DNA from: Micromonospora parva
Lineage (GTDB): Bacteria > Actinomycetota > Actinomycetes > Mycobacteriales > Micromonosporaceae
Direction of reading: 5' to 3'
DNA: 45,197 nt
Assembly: GCF_000718515.1 (NCBI RefSeq)
Contig: NZ_JNZS01000036.1
Span: 1-45,197, forward strand
Shown: piece by piece, positions 18,349 to 26,451 of the stretch
How positions within the stretch are numbered: the first letter of the stretch is position 1
How the letters are laid out: each line of letters starts with the position of its first letter
The notes under the pieces: generated by a model
What the model was told of the DNA's origin: nothing
The model's input: only the letters and a program-made list of their open reading frames with translations
The model's database searches: none
Translations under genes and position numbers: made by a program

Positions 18349-18354
18349 TACACT
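18349..18354 (+). promoter_or_regulatory. -10 box (TACACT) of a probably leaderless gene
   Basis: TACACT is followed after 7 nt by the ATG at 18362, so transcription would begin on the start codon. No Shine-Dalgarno is visible, which fits leaderless translation. Confidence 0.6.
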
Positions 18355-18361
18355 GGCCGGG

Positions 18362-18592
18362 ATGAGCATTCCCTCCCCCGCCGACGAAGCCCTGGTCTGT
18401 TCGGCCCGGGGCTGCCGGTCGGCCGCCGTCTGGGTGCTGGAGTGGAACAATCCCCGTCTGCACGACCCCGATCGGCGCAAGACCTGGTTGGCCTGCGACG
18501 AGCACCGGGGCAGCCTCGGTGACTTCCTGGACGCCCGAGGCTTCCTGCGTGCCGTCACTCCGGTGCCCGGATCGCCTACGCTCGACCTGTGA
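18362..18592 (+). CDS. Small actinobacterial Cys/His protein of unknown function
   Basis: 76 aa. Cys13-x4-Cys18 and Cys45-x2-His48 could form a zinc site (inference). The Trp-rich core VWVLEWNNPRLHDPDRRKTW and the phrase LACDEHRGSLGDFL recur in a family found across actinobacteria, sometimes mislabelled acetone carboxylase; I know of no established function. Transcription is probably leaderless (TACACT 7 nt upstream). The stop codon overlaps the GTG of the PH-domain gene as GTGA, so it is the first gene of a three-gene operon with two membrane PH-domain proteins. Confidence 0.78.
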   Translation: MSIPSPADEALVCSARGCRSAAVWVLEWNNPRLHDPDRRKTWLACDEHRGSLGDFLDARGFLRAVTPVPGSPTLDL

Positions 18593-19407
18593 GCGGCGAC
18601 CCTCCGGCTTCCCCCGGCCCCACTTCTCCGTCCTGGCCGCCCACCCCGGCCGCCACCCCTCCCGGCGTCGATCCGCCGCCCGGCGCGTTCCCGGCACCGG
18701 GCACGCTCGGCCCCGAGCCCGCCGCGCCGGACGTCTCGACGCCCGCCCCACTGCCACCGGGCGCGCTGCCACCCGGTCACCGGCCGACACCCGGCGCCGA
18801 CCACCGCGCACCCGAACTGCCACCCCCCGGTCTCCTGCCGGCCGACCCCGGCGCGTCCGGGGCTCACCCGTCCGACCCCGGCGCGTCCGGGGTGCTGCTG
18901 ACGGCCGCGCCGGGTGGTCGGGGGCCGCTGGAGCCCTGGCCGGACACCGTCAACTGGCAGCCGATCTCCACCGACCTGATCTGGGTGGAGCTGATCCGGC
19001 TGGCGGTCGTGGTCGCCATCGGGCTGGCGGTGACGGCGGTCGGCTGGGCCCTCAGCGGCCACTGGCTGTTCGGGCTCGCCGTCGCCGTGGTGCTGGTGCT
19101 CGGCGCGTGGCGGGCCGTCGCGATCGTCCGCGCCGTCCGGGCCTGGGGGTACGCAGAGCGGGAGAACGACCTGTTGGTCCGGCACGGGCTGCTGGTCCGC
19201 CGGCTCTCCATCGTGCCGTACTCGCGGATGCAGTTCGTCGACGTGAGCGCCGGGCCGTTGGAGCGCGCCTTCGAGCTGGCCACCGTGCAGTTGCACACCG
19301 CGGCTGCGGCCAGCGACGCCCGGGTGCCCGGGCTGCGGCCGGCGGAGGCGTCCCGGCTGCGCGACCGGCTCACCGCGCTCGGCGAGGACCGGGCGGAGGG
19401 GCTGTGA
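18589..19407 (+). CDS. Bacterial PH-domain (bPH2, YdbS-like) membrane protein
   Basis: 272 aa. A Pro/Gly-rich disordered N-terminus covers about 120 residues, followed by two membrane helices (about 135-185) and one bPH2 (DUF304) domain with the family's WGYxERENDLLVRxGLL and VPYSRMQFVDV segments. It is membrane-associated with the PH domain in the cytosol. It pairs with the larger YdbT-like gene downstream, as in Bacillus ydbS-ydbT. The GTG at 18589 overlaps the previous stop. A separate GTG at the end of this gene opens a 16-codon frame that reaches the next start (see 19404-19454). Confidence 0.87.
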   Translation: MSGDPPASPGPTSPSWPPTPAATPPGVDPPPGAFPAPGTLGPEPAAPDVSTPAPLPPGALPPGHRPTPGADHRAPELPPPGLLPADPGASGAHPSDPGASGVLLTAAPGGRGPLEPWPDTVNWQPISTDLIWVELIRLAVVVAIGLAVTAVGWALSGHWLFGLAVAVVLVLGAWRAVAIVRAVRAWGYAERENDLLVRHGLLVRRLSIVPYSRMQFVDVSAGPLERAFELATVQLHTAAAASDARVPGLRPAEASRLRDRLTALGEDRAEGL

Positions 19408-19454
19408 ACACCCGCGCGGGCAACCGCCGAACGCGTCGAGGGCCGCGCCGATGA
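19404..19454 (+). CDS. Possible 16-codon coupling ORF between two PH-domain genes
   Basis: GTG at 19404 overlaps the stop of the upstream gene (GTGA), and its TGA at 19452-19454 overlaps the ATG of the next gene (ATGA). The peptide would be short and very basic (Arg-rich). Most likely it carries ribosomes across the 43-bp gap, if it is used at all. Confidence 0.25.
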   Translation: MNTRAGNRRTRRGPRR

Positions 19455-21043
19455 GCGACGGACCCGCCGAGCCGAGCACCGTGCCACCCACCGGCCCGAC
19501 GCCCCCGGGACCGGTGGTGCCCACCGGCACGGCACCCGAGGGCCCGCCGTTCGCTGAGAGACCCGGCGGCGCGCCGTTCGCTGACACACCTGGTGGCGCG
19601 CCGTTCGCTGGCGGACCCGGTGGCCCGCCGTTCGCCGGTGCGACGTCGTCCGGGCCGGTGCCGCCGGGGGTGCCCGCGCCGTGGTCGGCACCACCGGGCG
19701 GCGGCGTCGGCGAGCCCCGGCAGCGGCTGCATCCGCTCAGCCCGGTGCTGCACGGCGCCAAGTCCCTGGTCGTGGTGATCGCCGGGTTGTCCTGGTCGAC
19801 GCTGTCCCGGGTGGGCTTCGGCTGGTTCGCCGTCACGGTGGCGGTGCTGGCGCTCGGCGCGACGGTGCTGTCGGTGATCAGCTGGTACAACACCGGCTAC
19901 CACGTCGTGGGCCGGGAGCTTCGGGTGTACGAAGGGCTGCTCTGGCGGCGTACCCGGGCCATCCCGTTGGAACGGTTGCAGGCCGTGGAGGTGGTCCGGC
20001 CCCTGCTCGCGCAGCTCACCGGCCTGGCCGAGCTGCGTCTGGAGGTGGTCGGCGGCGGCAAGACCGAGGCGCCACTGGCGTACCTCGGGGTGGCCGACGC
20101 GACAGTGCTGCGCGAGCGCCTGCTGGCGCTGGCCGGGCGGGTGGCGCAGCCGCCCACGCCCGGCGACGCGGCGACCCCGGTCACCCCGGGTGCGCCGGCG
20201 CCGCCGCCGGCCGCGCCGGGCCGGCCACTGCACGCGGTACGCAACCAGAACCTGCTGATCAGCCAACTGCTCACCCCGCAGGCGTTCCTGCTCCCGTTCG
20301 GTGTGGCGTTCGTCGTGGTGCAGTTCCTCACCGCCGGCTCATGGTCGTTCGTCGCGGTAGCGAGCACCCTGACCGCGATGGCGGGTGTCCTGCTGCAACC
20401 GATCCGCCGGGTGCTCGACGACTGGAACTTCCGGCTGGCCCGCGACCGCGGCACGCTGCGGGTGCACAACGGCCTGCTGGAGACGCGCGCGCAGACCGTG
20501 CCGCTGGAGCGGGTGCAGACCGTGCGGGCCACCTGGCCGCTGCTGTGGCGGGTGAAGGGCTGGCTGCGGCTGCGGCTGGAGGTGGCCGGTTACTCCGTCG
20601 CGGAGGCCGACGACCGCAACCGGCCCGACCGGCTGCTGCCGGTCGGCGACCTGCCGACGGCGACGATGATCGTCGCCGAGGTGCTTCCCGGGGTACGCCT
20701 CGACGCGCTCCCGTTGAGCCCACCACCACCGCGAACCCGTTGGCTGCACCCGCTGGGCCGTACCGCGTTCGGCGCGGGCCTGTTCGAGCGGGTGTTCGCC
20801 ACCCGGTCCGGGCTGCTCACCCGACAACTGGTGATCGTGCCGTACGCCCGGATCCAGAGCGTGCGGGTGGTCCAGGGGCCCATCCAACGCCGTCTGGGCC
20901 TGGCCTCCGTCCACGCGGACACCGCTGGCGGCTCCGGTGCCACCGCACAGGACCGCGACCTGGCCGAGGCCTGGGCCCTGGCCGCCGACCTGACCACCAG
21001 AGCCCACCAAGCCCGCACCCACCCCCACCCCTCACCTCGTTGA
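19451..21043 (+). CDS. Bacterial PH-domain membrane protein with three bPH2 repeats (YdbT-like)
   Basis: 530 aa. A Pro/Gly-rich N-terminus with tandem copies of a PFAxxPGGAPFA motif precedes paired membrane helices and three bPH2 units. Each unit has the pattern (I/V)PxERxQxVxxxxPxxxRxxGLAxxxLxxAGG, seen around residues 170-220, 345-390 and 450-500. The organisation matches YdbT, partner of YdbS; Bacillus work links the pair to membrane defence. It lies 43 bp after the single-PH gene and is probably translationally linked. The stop codon lies inside the left arm of a 22-bp terminator hairpin (21039-21098). Confidence 0.9.
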   Translation: MSDGPAEPSTVPPTGPTPPGPVVPTGTAPEGPPFAERPGGAPFADTPGGAPFAGGPGGPPFAGATSSGPVPPGVPAPWSAPPGGGVGEPRQRLHPLSPVLHGAKSLVVVIAGLSWSTLSRVGFGWFAVTVAVLALGATVLSVISWYNTGYHVVGRELRVYEGLLWRRTRAIPLERLQAVEVVRPLLAQLTGLAELRLEVVGGGKTEAPLAYLGVADATVLRERLLALAGRVAQPPTPGDAATPVTPGAPAPPPAAPGRPLHAVRNQNLLISQLLTPQAFLLPFGVAFVVVQFLTAGSWSFVAVASTLTAMAGVLLQPIRRVLDDWNFRLARDRGTLRVHNGLLETRAQTVPLERVQTVRATWPLLWRVKGWLRLRLEVAGYSVAEADDRNRPDRLLPVGDLPTATMIVAEVLPGVRLDALPLSPPPPRTRWLHPLGRTAFGAGLFERVFATRSGLLTRQLVIVPYARIQSVRVVQGPIQRRLGLASVHADTAGGSGATAQDRDLAEAWALAADLTTRAHQARTHPHPSPR

Positions 21044-21098
21044 TCATGAGGTTATTGCCCGACAGGCCGTGCTGGAGGGCAACAACTTCATGATCAAC
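21039..21098. terminator. 22-bp hairpin, bidirectional terminator
   Basis: The arm 21039-21060 pairs with 21077-21098 with two mismatches, enclosing a 16-nt loop. The arms begin GTTGATCATGA. It sits between convergent genes and includes the stop codon of the PH-domain gene. It is one of several GATC-based palindromes in the window. Confidence 0.75.
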
Positions 21099-21128
21099 CG
21101 GCCCGGAAGCCGGGGGCCGGGGGGGTGG

Positions 21129-22202
21129 TTAGTGGTCGGCGGGGACTGAGGTGGGGGTGGCGGGGTCTGGTTCGCGGGGGGTGGGGGGTTCCGGCTGGTT
21201 GGTCGGGGTCGGTGGGGGTTCCTTGGCCTGGTCCGACTTGGCGCTCGGGTGGCGGGTGCGCCACGCCGCCCAGCCGCGCTCCGCCAGACCGACCACCAGG
21301 AAGGTCATCCCCACGTACGCCCAGCCGACCAGCACGTCGATCACATAGTGCTCACCCGAGTAGACCAGGGTGAAGGTCATCGCCAGCGGGTACGCGAGCA
21401 GCAGCGGCCACCAGCGACGACGGGTGGCGGTCAGGAAGAACAGCACCACGAACAGCGCCCACGCGGTGTGCAGCGAGGGCATCGCGGCGACCGGGTTGGA
21501 GGCGATCTGGCCGGCGTTGAGGACGTTGCCGGCGCCGTGCATGCCGAACGCCTTCCAACCCCGGGTCGAGATCCGGGCGACCTCGGTGAGCAGGCCGTTC
21601 TGCGCCGCCCACCAGGGCGGGGCGGCCGGGTAGACGAAGTAGGTGACCAGGCCGGCCGCGCAGAGGAAACCCCAGCGCCGCATGTACGCCGCCCAGCGGT
21701 GCCGGTCGCGTATCCAGAGCACCGCGGCGGCGGCCAGCGCCACCACGAAGTGGGAGAAGTACACCCAGCTCGCCGCGACGTCCCACCAGTGCACCTGCGG
21801 GTGGTAGAGGTGCTGCTGCAACCAGACGGTGGGCACCTCACCGCCGGTGGCCCAGCCGAACATGAACCGGTCGGCGACGATCAGCTCCATCGCGTGCGGC
21901 GTCGCCCCGTTGTCGGCGAACCCGCGCGAGAGGTTGTACACCACGAACAGCAGCACCACCGGCACCCAGTCCCGGGCGAAGCGCAGGTGACTGCGCCAGG
22001 GCCGTTCGCTGTTCCAGGCGATGGTCGCGGCCCAGATCCAGACGAAGGCGTACGCCGGGTCGGTGGGCAGGCCGATGGCCAGCCACGCGGCGACGAAGGC
22101 GACCGCCCAGACGGTCATGGCGACGATGCGCCGACGACCCCCGTCCGGGGACGCGGGCGGGTCGGTCCGGGCGGGGGGCTGGGGGTCAGTCACGACGGCC
22201 AT
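21129..22202 (-). CDS. PAP2-superfamily membrane phosphatase / inositolphosphotransferase
   Basis: 357 aa with about seven helices. The PAP2 motifs are AMPSLHTAW (catalytic His) and SGEHYVIDVLVG (second His and Asp). The segment GYxLNxxI is absent and the family resembles PAP2_3 (Aur1/Ipt1-like) proteins, which hydrolyse or exchange phosphate head groups of lipids on the outer membrane face. The start is the ATG at 22202, since no Shine-Dalgarno precedes the alternative at 22232. TAACCT ends 8 nt before the ATG, suggesting a leaderless transcript. The C-terminal ~45 residues are Pro-rich and encoded by a very G-rich complementary strand. It is transcribed alone. Confidence 0.9.
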   Translation of the reverse strand: MAVVTDPQPPARTDPPASPDGGRRRIVAMTVWAVAFVAAWLAIGLPTDPAYAFVWIWAATIAWNSERPWRSHLRFARDWVPVVLLFVVYNLSRGFADNGATPHAMELIVADRFMFGWATGGEVPTVWLQQHLYHPQVHWWDVAASWVYFSHFVVALAAAAVLWIRDRHRWAAYMRRWGFLCAAGLVTYFVYPAAPPWWAAQNGLLTEVARISTRGWKAFGMHGAGNVLNAGQIASNPVAAMPSLHTAWALFVVLFFLTATRRRWWPLLLAYPLAMTFTLVYSGEHYVIDVLVGWAYVGMTFLVVGLAERGWAAWRTRHPSAKSDQAKEPPPTPTNQPEPPTPREPDPATPTSVPADH

Positions 22203-22327
22203 CGGGGTCAAGGTTAACGACGGGGCCGGCATCGACCGACGGGGACCACCCGGCGGGGTCGTGCACAGGTGGGCGGGCGGGCGGTTCCGGATACCCGGCC
22301 GCTTGCTCGGCGGGCCCGGTGAGCACC

Positions 22328-22333
22328 TAGGCT
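22328..22333 (+). promoter_or_regulatory. -10 box (TAGGCT) of a probably leaderless gene
   Basis: TAGGCT lies 6 nt before the ATG at 22340, leaving no room for a Shine-Dalgarno. Transcription likely begins at the start codon. Confidence 0.6.
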
Positions 22334-22339
22334 GACGCC

Positions 22340-22744
22340 ATGCAGGAGCAGCCCGAGCCGGCCCTCGCGCCGGGTCTGACCGCCCAGGTCGAGTTGACGG
22401 TCACCGACGCGGACACCGCCCAGGCGGTCGGTTCCGGGGACGTACCGGTGCTGGGCACTCCCCGGGTGCTGGCGCTGGCCGAGGCGGCCACCGTCGCGGC
22501 GACGGCGACCGGGATGCCGTCCGGTTCGACGACGGTGGGCACCCGGATCGAGTTGGAGCACCTGGCGCCGACGGTGGTCGGCCGGACGGTCCGTGCGCAG
22601 GCGCTGCTGGCGGCCGTCGACGGCCGCCGGTTGTCGTTCGAGGTCACGGTCAGCGACGGGGACCAGACGGTGGCCCGGGGTCGGGTGGAACGGATCCTCG
22701 TCGACCGGGCACGTTTCGTCGAGCGCGCCGGGCGGGCGTCGTGA
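22340..22744 (+). CDS. FlK-like hotdog thioesterase
   Basis: 134 aa, one hotdog domain. The pattern of the FlK/thioesterase family is visible: the Glu of ALAEAATVAA, the Thr/Ser of GSTTVGTRIELEH and the His of that last segment correspond to the FlK Thr-Glu-His set. Such enzymes hydrolyse small acyl-CoAs; FlK proper acts on fluoroacetyl-CoA, but that substrate should not be assumed. It is leaderless by sequence. The last four bases overlap the MBL hydrolase start (GTGA), so both are co-translated, suggesting detoxification of a thioester or its product. Confidence 0.85.
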   Translation: MQEQPEPALAPGLTAQVELTVTDADTAQAVGSGDVPVLGTPRVLALAEAATVAATATGMPSGSTTVGTRIELEHLAPTVVGRTVRAQALLAAVDGRRLSFEVTVSDGDQTVARGRVERILVDRARFVERAGRAS

Positions 22745-23571
22745 ACGCCGGCTTCGCCGAGGTCGCCGACCGGGTGTACGTGCTGGCTGAGCCGCTGCTG
22801 CGGGTCAACGTCACACTGGTCGTCGGCGACGACGAGGCGCTGGTGGTCGACACGCTCTCGTCGGCCGCCCAGGCCACCGAGCTGGCCGGGGCCGTCCGGG
22901 CGGTCACTGACCGTCCGTTGACGCTGGTCAACACCCATCACCACTACGACCACTGCTTCGGCAACGCGGTACTGGCCGGCGACCCACCCCGCCCGGTGTA
23001 CGCGCACGAGCTGGCCGCCGCCGCCCTGCGCGAGGAGCCGGAGCGGCTGCGCCGGGAGGCGTACGAGGAGTTGCGCACGCAGCATCCCACGCTCGCCGCG
23101 GAGCTGGCCGACACCCCGCTGCTCGCCCCGACGCACACCGTGCACGTCGAGACGGTCCTCGACCTGGGCGGCCGACGGGTGCTGCTGCGACACCCGGGGC
23201 GGGGGCACACCGAGGCCGACCTGGTGGTGCACGTGCCGGACGCCGACGTGCTGGTCGCCGGGGACCTGGTGGAGCAGAGCGGCCCGCCCGCCTTCGAGGA
23301 CTCGTACCCCCTGCAGTGGCCGGACGCGGTCGCGGACCTGCTGCGGCTGACCACCGCGCGCACCGTGGTGGTCCCGGGCCACGGCGACCCGGTGGACGTC
23401 GACTTCGTCCGGGCCCAGCACGCGGAGCTGGCGAAGCTGGCCTGGCTGATCCGGGCCGCGCACACCGGCAGCGCCCCGCCGGAGCGGGTGGCCGCCGAGG
23501 CCCCGTTCGGCGCCCGCCCCGCCCTGGTCGCCGCCCACCGTGGCTACCTCGAACTGACCGGCACGGCCTGA
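22741..23571 (+). CDS. Metallo-beta-lactamase fold hydrolase
   Basis: 276 aa. The zinc motif THHHYDHCFGN matches HxHxDH. Further ligands fit HPGRGHTEADL (His), VAGDLVEQSG (Asp) and VVPGHGDP (His). The C-terminal 60 residues are helical. It is the second gene of a tightly overlapping pair with the FlK-like thioesterase. Glyoxalase II-like thioester or ester hydrolysis is plausible for both. The gene ends 88 bp before a strong hairpin (23659-23732). Confidence 0.9.
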   Translation: MNAGFAEVADRVYVLAEPLLRVNVTLVVGDDEALVVDTLSSAAQATELAGAVRAVTDRPLTLVNTHHHYDHCFGNAVLAGDPPRPVYAHELAAAALREEPERLRREAYEELRTQHPTLAAELADTPLLAPTHTVHVETVLDLGGRRVLLRHPGRGHTEADLVVHVPDADVLVAGDLVEQSGPPAFEDSYPLQWPDAVADLLRLTTARTVVVPGHGDPVDVDFVRAQHAELAKLAWLIRAAHTGSAPPERVAAEAPFGARPALVAAHRGYLELTGTA

Positions 23572-23658
23572 CCGCCTACACCGACGTACGGCGCCACTGC
23601 TGGTGGGTGCCGCCGTTGCAGCTCCACTGGTCAACCCACTCCCCACCCGCCATCCCGC

Positions 23659-23732
23659 GCCGATCTTGCACTTTCTGCGGTGCCACACATGGGCAAAGCT
23701 GACCAATCGCCAACCGAAAGTGCAAGATCGGC
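23659..23732. terminator. 17-bp perfect palindrome between convergent genes
   Basis: Arms 23659-23675 and 23716-23732 pair perfectly (begin GCCGATCTTGCACTTTC) with a 40-nt loop. It lies between the MBL gene and the sugar kinase gene ends. Probable bidirectional terminator. Confidence 0.75.
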
Positions 23733-23774
23733 GGAGTGAGGGCGGGGGCGCGGGGGCGCGCGGGGGGGGTGAGG

Positions 23775-24710
23775 TCAGGGGTTGAAGCGGTTTTGGACGG
23801 CGGCGCGGGTGGGCATGGCGGTGGCACCGCCCGGGGACTCACAGACCAGGCCGGCCACCCGCAGGGCGAAGGCCACCCGGTCGACCCAGCCCGACGGGTT
23901 CTCCGGTTCGCCGTTGACGAGCAGATCGGCGATGAGCGCGGCCATCACCGAGTCGCCCGCGCCGGTGGCGTCGATCGCGGTGACCTTGGGAGCCGGAACT
24001 CGGACCGGGTCAGCGTTGGCGGCTGCCAGTACCGCACCCGCCGCGCCGAGCGTCACCACCACCGTGGCCGCCCCCAGCTCGCGCAGGTACGCCGCCACCC
24101 CCTCCACCGGCTCACCGGGATAGAGCAGGACGGCGTCGGCAGCGCTCAGCTTGACCAGGTGCGCGCCGGCCGCGAACTCCGCCACCACCTCGCGTAACCC
24201 TTCCAGCGCGCCCGGCCCGGTCAGCAGCCGGGGACGGACGTTCGGGTCGAAGACCCGCAGGCCCGTGGCGAGCGACCAGGCACGTCGGGCAGCGGCCAGC
24301 GTGCCGGGTTGGAGCAGCACTATCGAGCCGCAGTAGAGCACGTCGGCACCCTCCAGCAGCGCCAGCTCCAGATCGTCGGGGCCGAGCAGTCCGTAGGAGG
24401 CCGGTTCGCCGTAGAAACGGAAATCCGGTTCCGGCCCGGCATACGTGACGACCGCCAGCGTGGTCGGCGCGGGCACCGTGATCGCACCGGCCACCCCGAC
24501 GTCGGCCGCGGTGAGGAACGCGCGGATCCGGCCGCCCAGCGCGTCATCACCGAGCGAGCCGACGAACTGTGCCGCGCCGCCGAGTCGGGCCACCCCGACC
24601 GCGACGTTGAGCGGCCCACCGCCGATGGCCTGCCGGTAGACCCGCTCCCCGTCCACCTCGCTGTCGAGCAGGTCGACGAGCGCTTCGCCGAGCACCACCG
24701 CGTATCCCAT
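23775..24710 (-). CDS. PfkB-family carbohydrate kinase (fructokinase-like)
   Basis: 311 aa. PfkB signature 1 is seen as VGVARLGGAAQFVGSLGDD, and signature 2 as DATGAGDSVMAALIADLL, with the catalytic Asp in the GAGD segment. Substrates of this group are fructose, ribose, adenosine or similar; fructokinase is the closest guess. The start is the ATG at 24710 with AGAGGAA about 6 nt upstream; the open frame to 24764 adds only polar residues. It lies 111 bp after the XdhC-like gene on the same strand. Confidence 0.9.
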   Translation of the reverse strand: MGYAVVLGEALVDLLDSEVDGERVYRQAIGGGPLNVAVGVARLGGAAQFVGSLGDDALGGRIRAFLTAADVGVAGAITVPAPTTLAVVTYAGPEPDFRFYGEPASYGLLGPDDLELALLEGADVLYCGSIVLLQPGTLAAARRAWSLATGLRVFDPNVRPRLLTGPGALEGLREVVAEFAAGAHLVKLSAADAVLLYPGEPVEGVAAYLRELGAATVVVTLGAAGAVLAAANADPVRVPAPKVTAIDATGAGDSVMAALIADLLVNGEPENPSGWVDRVAFALRVAGLVCESPGGATAMPTRAAVQNRFNP

Positions 24711-24821
24711 GCCGTTCCTCTCGTCGTCGCCGGCCGCCGCTCGCCGAACCGATCGCCGTGGCACCAGGCTGGCACAGCGCGCGCCCCGATGGGCGCCGAA
24801 GGCCCGGCACCGACGGGCGCG

Positions 24822-26099
24822 CTACCCCGACCGGTGGATCGGCCCGTCGAGCGCGGCGAGAGGGCGGCCGGTGCCGCCCCACCGGGCCGCGACGATCTGC
24901 GCGGCCACACTCACCGCGGTCTCCTCAGGGGTACGACCACCGAGGTCCAACCCGATCGGTGAGGCGATCCGGGACAGCTGCTGCGGGCTGAGCCCCGCCT
25001 CGGTCAGCAGCTTGTGCCGCTCGTCGTGGGTGCGCCGTGAGCCCATCGCGCCGACGTACGCCAGCGGCTGGCGCAGCGCCAACTCCAGCAACGGCACGTC
25101 GAACTTCGGGTCGTGGGTCAACACGCACACCACAGTGCGCTCGTCGAGTCGACCGGCCGCCACCTCGGTAGCCAGGTAGCGGTGCGGCCACTGCACCACC
25201 ACCTCGTCCGCCCCGGGAAGACGTCGCGCGGTGGCGAAGACCCGCCGGGCGTCGCAGACAGTGACCCGGTAGCCGAGGAACGCGCCGATCCGGGCCACCG
25301 CGGCAGCGAAGTCGATCGCCCCGAAGACGATCATCCGGGGCGGCGTGGCGTACGTGGTCACGAAGAGACTGACGCCGTTGCCTCGGCGCTGCCCGTGGTA
25401 TCCGTACCGGAGCATCCCGCTGCGCCCCGCGGCGAGCAGCCCGAGGGTGTCGGCGCTGGCGGCGTCGTCGAGCCGGTCGTCGCCGAGCGAGCCGACGCGG
25501 CGCTGGCCGGTCAGCACCAGCCGCCGGCCGAGCCGCCGGGCCGGGTCGCTCGCCCCGGCGGGGTCAGCGGCGGCCGGCGAATCATGGGCGTCGGCCGGTC
25601 GGCGGCCGGCGTCGGCGGCCGGTGTGTTGGTGGCGTCATCGACCGGTCGGCTCCCGGCGTCGGCGGCGACGCAGGTGGCGTCGGCGGTCGGTGGGTGGTG
25701 GGCGTCGGCGGCGACGCAGGTGACGACTGCCGCCGGGTGGCCGTCGCGGCGGGCGGCGGCGACCGCGTCCAGCGCCGGCAGGGCGCTCGCGTCGACACGC
25801 TCGACGAACACGTCGAGGATGCCGCCGCAGGTCAGGCCCACGGCGTAGGCGTCATCGTCGCTGATCCCGTAGCGGCGCAGCTCGGGTTGGCCGGTGTCGA
25901 GCACCCGGCGGGCCCGTTCGTAGAGATCCGCCTCGACGCAGCCGCCGGAGACGCTGCCGACGACGGTGCCGTCGGTCGTGACCACCATGGCGGCGCCGGG
26001 TGGCTGCGGGGCGGATTGCCAGGTGGCCACGACGGTGGCCAGCGCGACCGGCTCGCCGTCGCGGCACCGGCGGTGCACCTCGTCGAACACGTTCGGCAC
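24822..26099 (-). CDS. XdhC/CoxI-family molybdoenzyme maturation protein
   Basis: 425 aa. An N-terminal XdhC_CoxI domain shows VALATVVATWQSAPQPPGAAM, VVGSVSGGCVEADLYE and LTCGGILDVFVE. A C-terminal Rossmann domain starts MIVFGAIDFAAAVARIGAFLG and ends in MGSRRTHDERHKLLTEAGL. The family inserts or sulfurates the molybdenum cofactor of xanthine dehydrogenase or CO dehydrogenase, but no such enzyme is present in this window. Between the domains (about residues 121-180) is a low-complexity Ala/Asp insert with an in-frame 45-bp direct repeat, probably a slippage product. The GTG at 26099 was chosen for its position before the family N-terminus; GGAGAGG is 9 nt away. Confidence 0.85.
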   Translation of the reverse strand: MPNVFDEVHRRCRDGEPVALATVVATWQSAPQPPGAAMVVTTDGTVVGSVSGGCVEADLYERARRVLDTGQPELRRYGISDDDAYAVGLTCGGILDVFVERVDASALPALDAVAAARRDGHPAAVVTCVAADAHHPPTADATCVAADAGSRPVDDATNTPAADAGRRPADAHDSPAAADPAGASDPARRLGRRLVLTGQRRVGSLGDDRLDDAASADTLGLLAAGRSGMLRYGYHGQRRGNGVSLFVTTYATPPRMIVFGAIDFAAAVARIGAFLGYRVTVCDARRVFATARRLPGADEVVVQWPHRYLATEVAAGRLDERTVVCVLTHDPKFDVPLLELALRQPLAYVGAMGSRRTHDERHKLLTEAGLSPQQLSRIASPIGLDLGGRTPEETAVSVAAQIVAARWGGTGRPLAALDGPIHRSG

Positions 26100-26451
26100 C
26101 GGCGGCCGCCTCTCCGTTCCCGCTCCCCGTAGGCAGGATATGGCGTTCAACGGCGACCGGCGGGTCTTCTCCTGCATCGAGCAATGCCTATTGCGCCCGC
26201 CCGGTACGGCATGGTGGGATGACGCGTACCGGGCGGTGCGAGGGCTGCGGCGCCGCCGGTTGCCGGGTTGGTTAGACGCGAGGGCACCGGTCCAGGACAG
26301 GACCGTCGACGGCGCACGTCCACCGGCCGATTCCGCCGGGGCACGTCGCTGTGATCGTCGCACCGCTCACGACAGCGGGGCGATCAGGCCACATCCCACC
26401 CGATTGCGGCGAGGCGGCTCAGGCAGCGCGCCTCGCGAGTCAGGAGAACCC
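26100..26451. other. 352-bp divergent control region between the XdhC and LPMO genes
   Basis: No gene is credible here. It contains an inverted repeat CGCCCGGTAC / GTACCGGGCG (about 26198-26235). I see no match to the cellulose-repressor palindrome TGGGAGCGCTCCCA. Both neighbouring genes must start from promoters in this gap, but none is unambiguous. Confidence 0.4.

Noticed and set aside
17023..19893. A 956-codon frame covering moxR
   Set aside because: The GTG at 18120 with a Shine-Dalgarno is the real start; upstream codons are antisense to the PH-domain genes.
26100..26451. CebR operator for the LPMO gene
   Set aside because: No TGGGAGCGCTCCCA-like palindrome is found in the gap.
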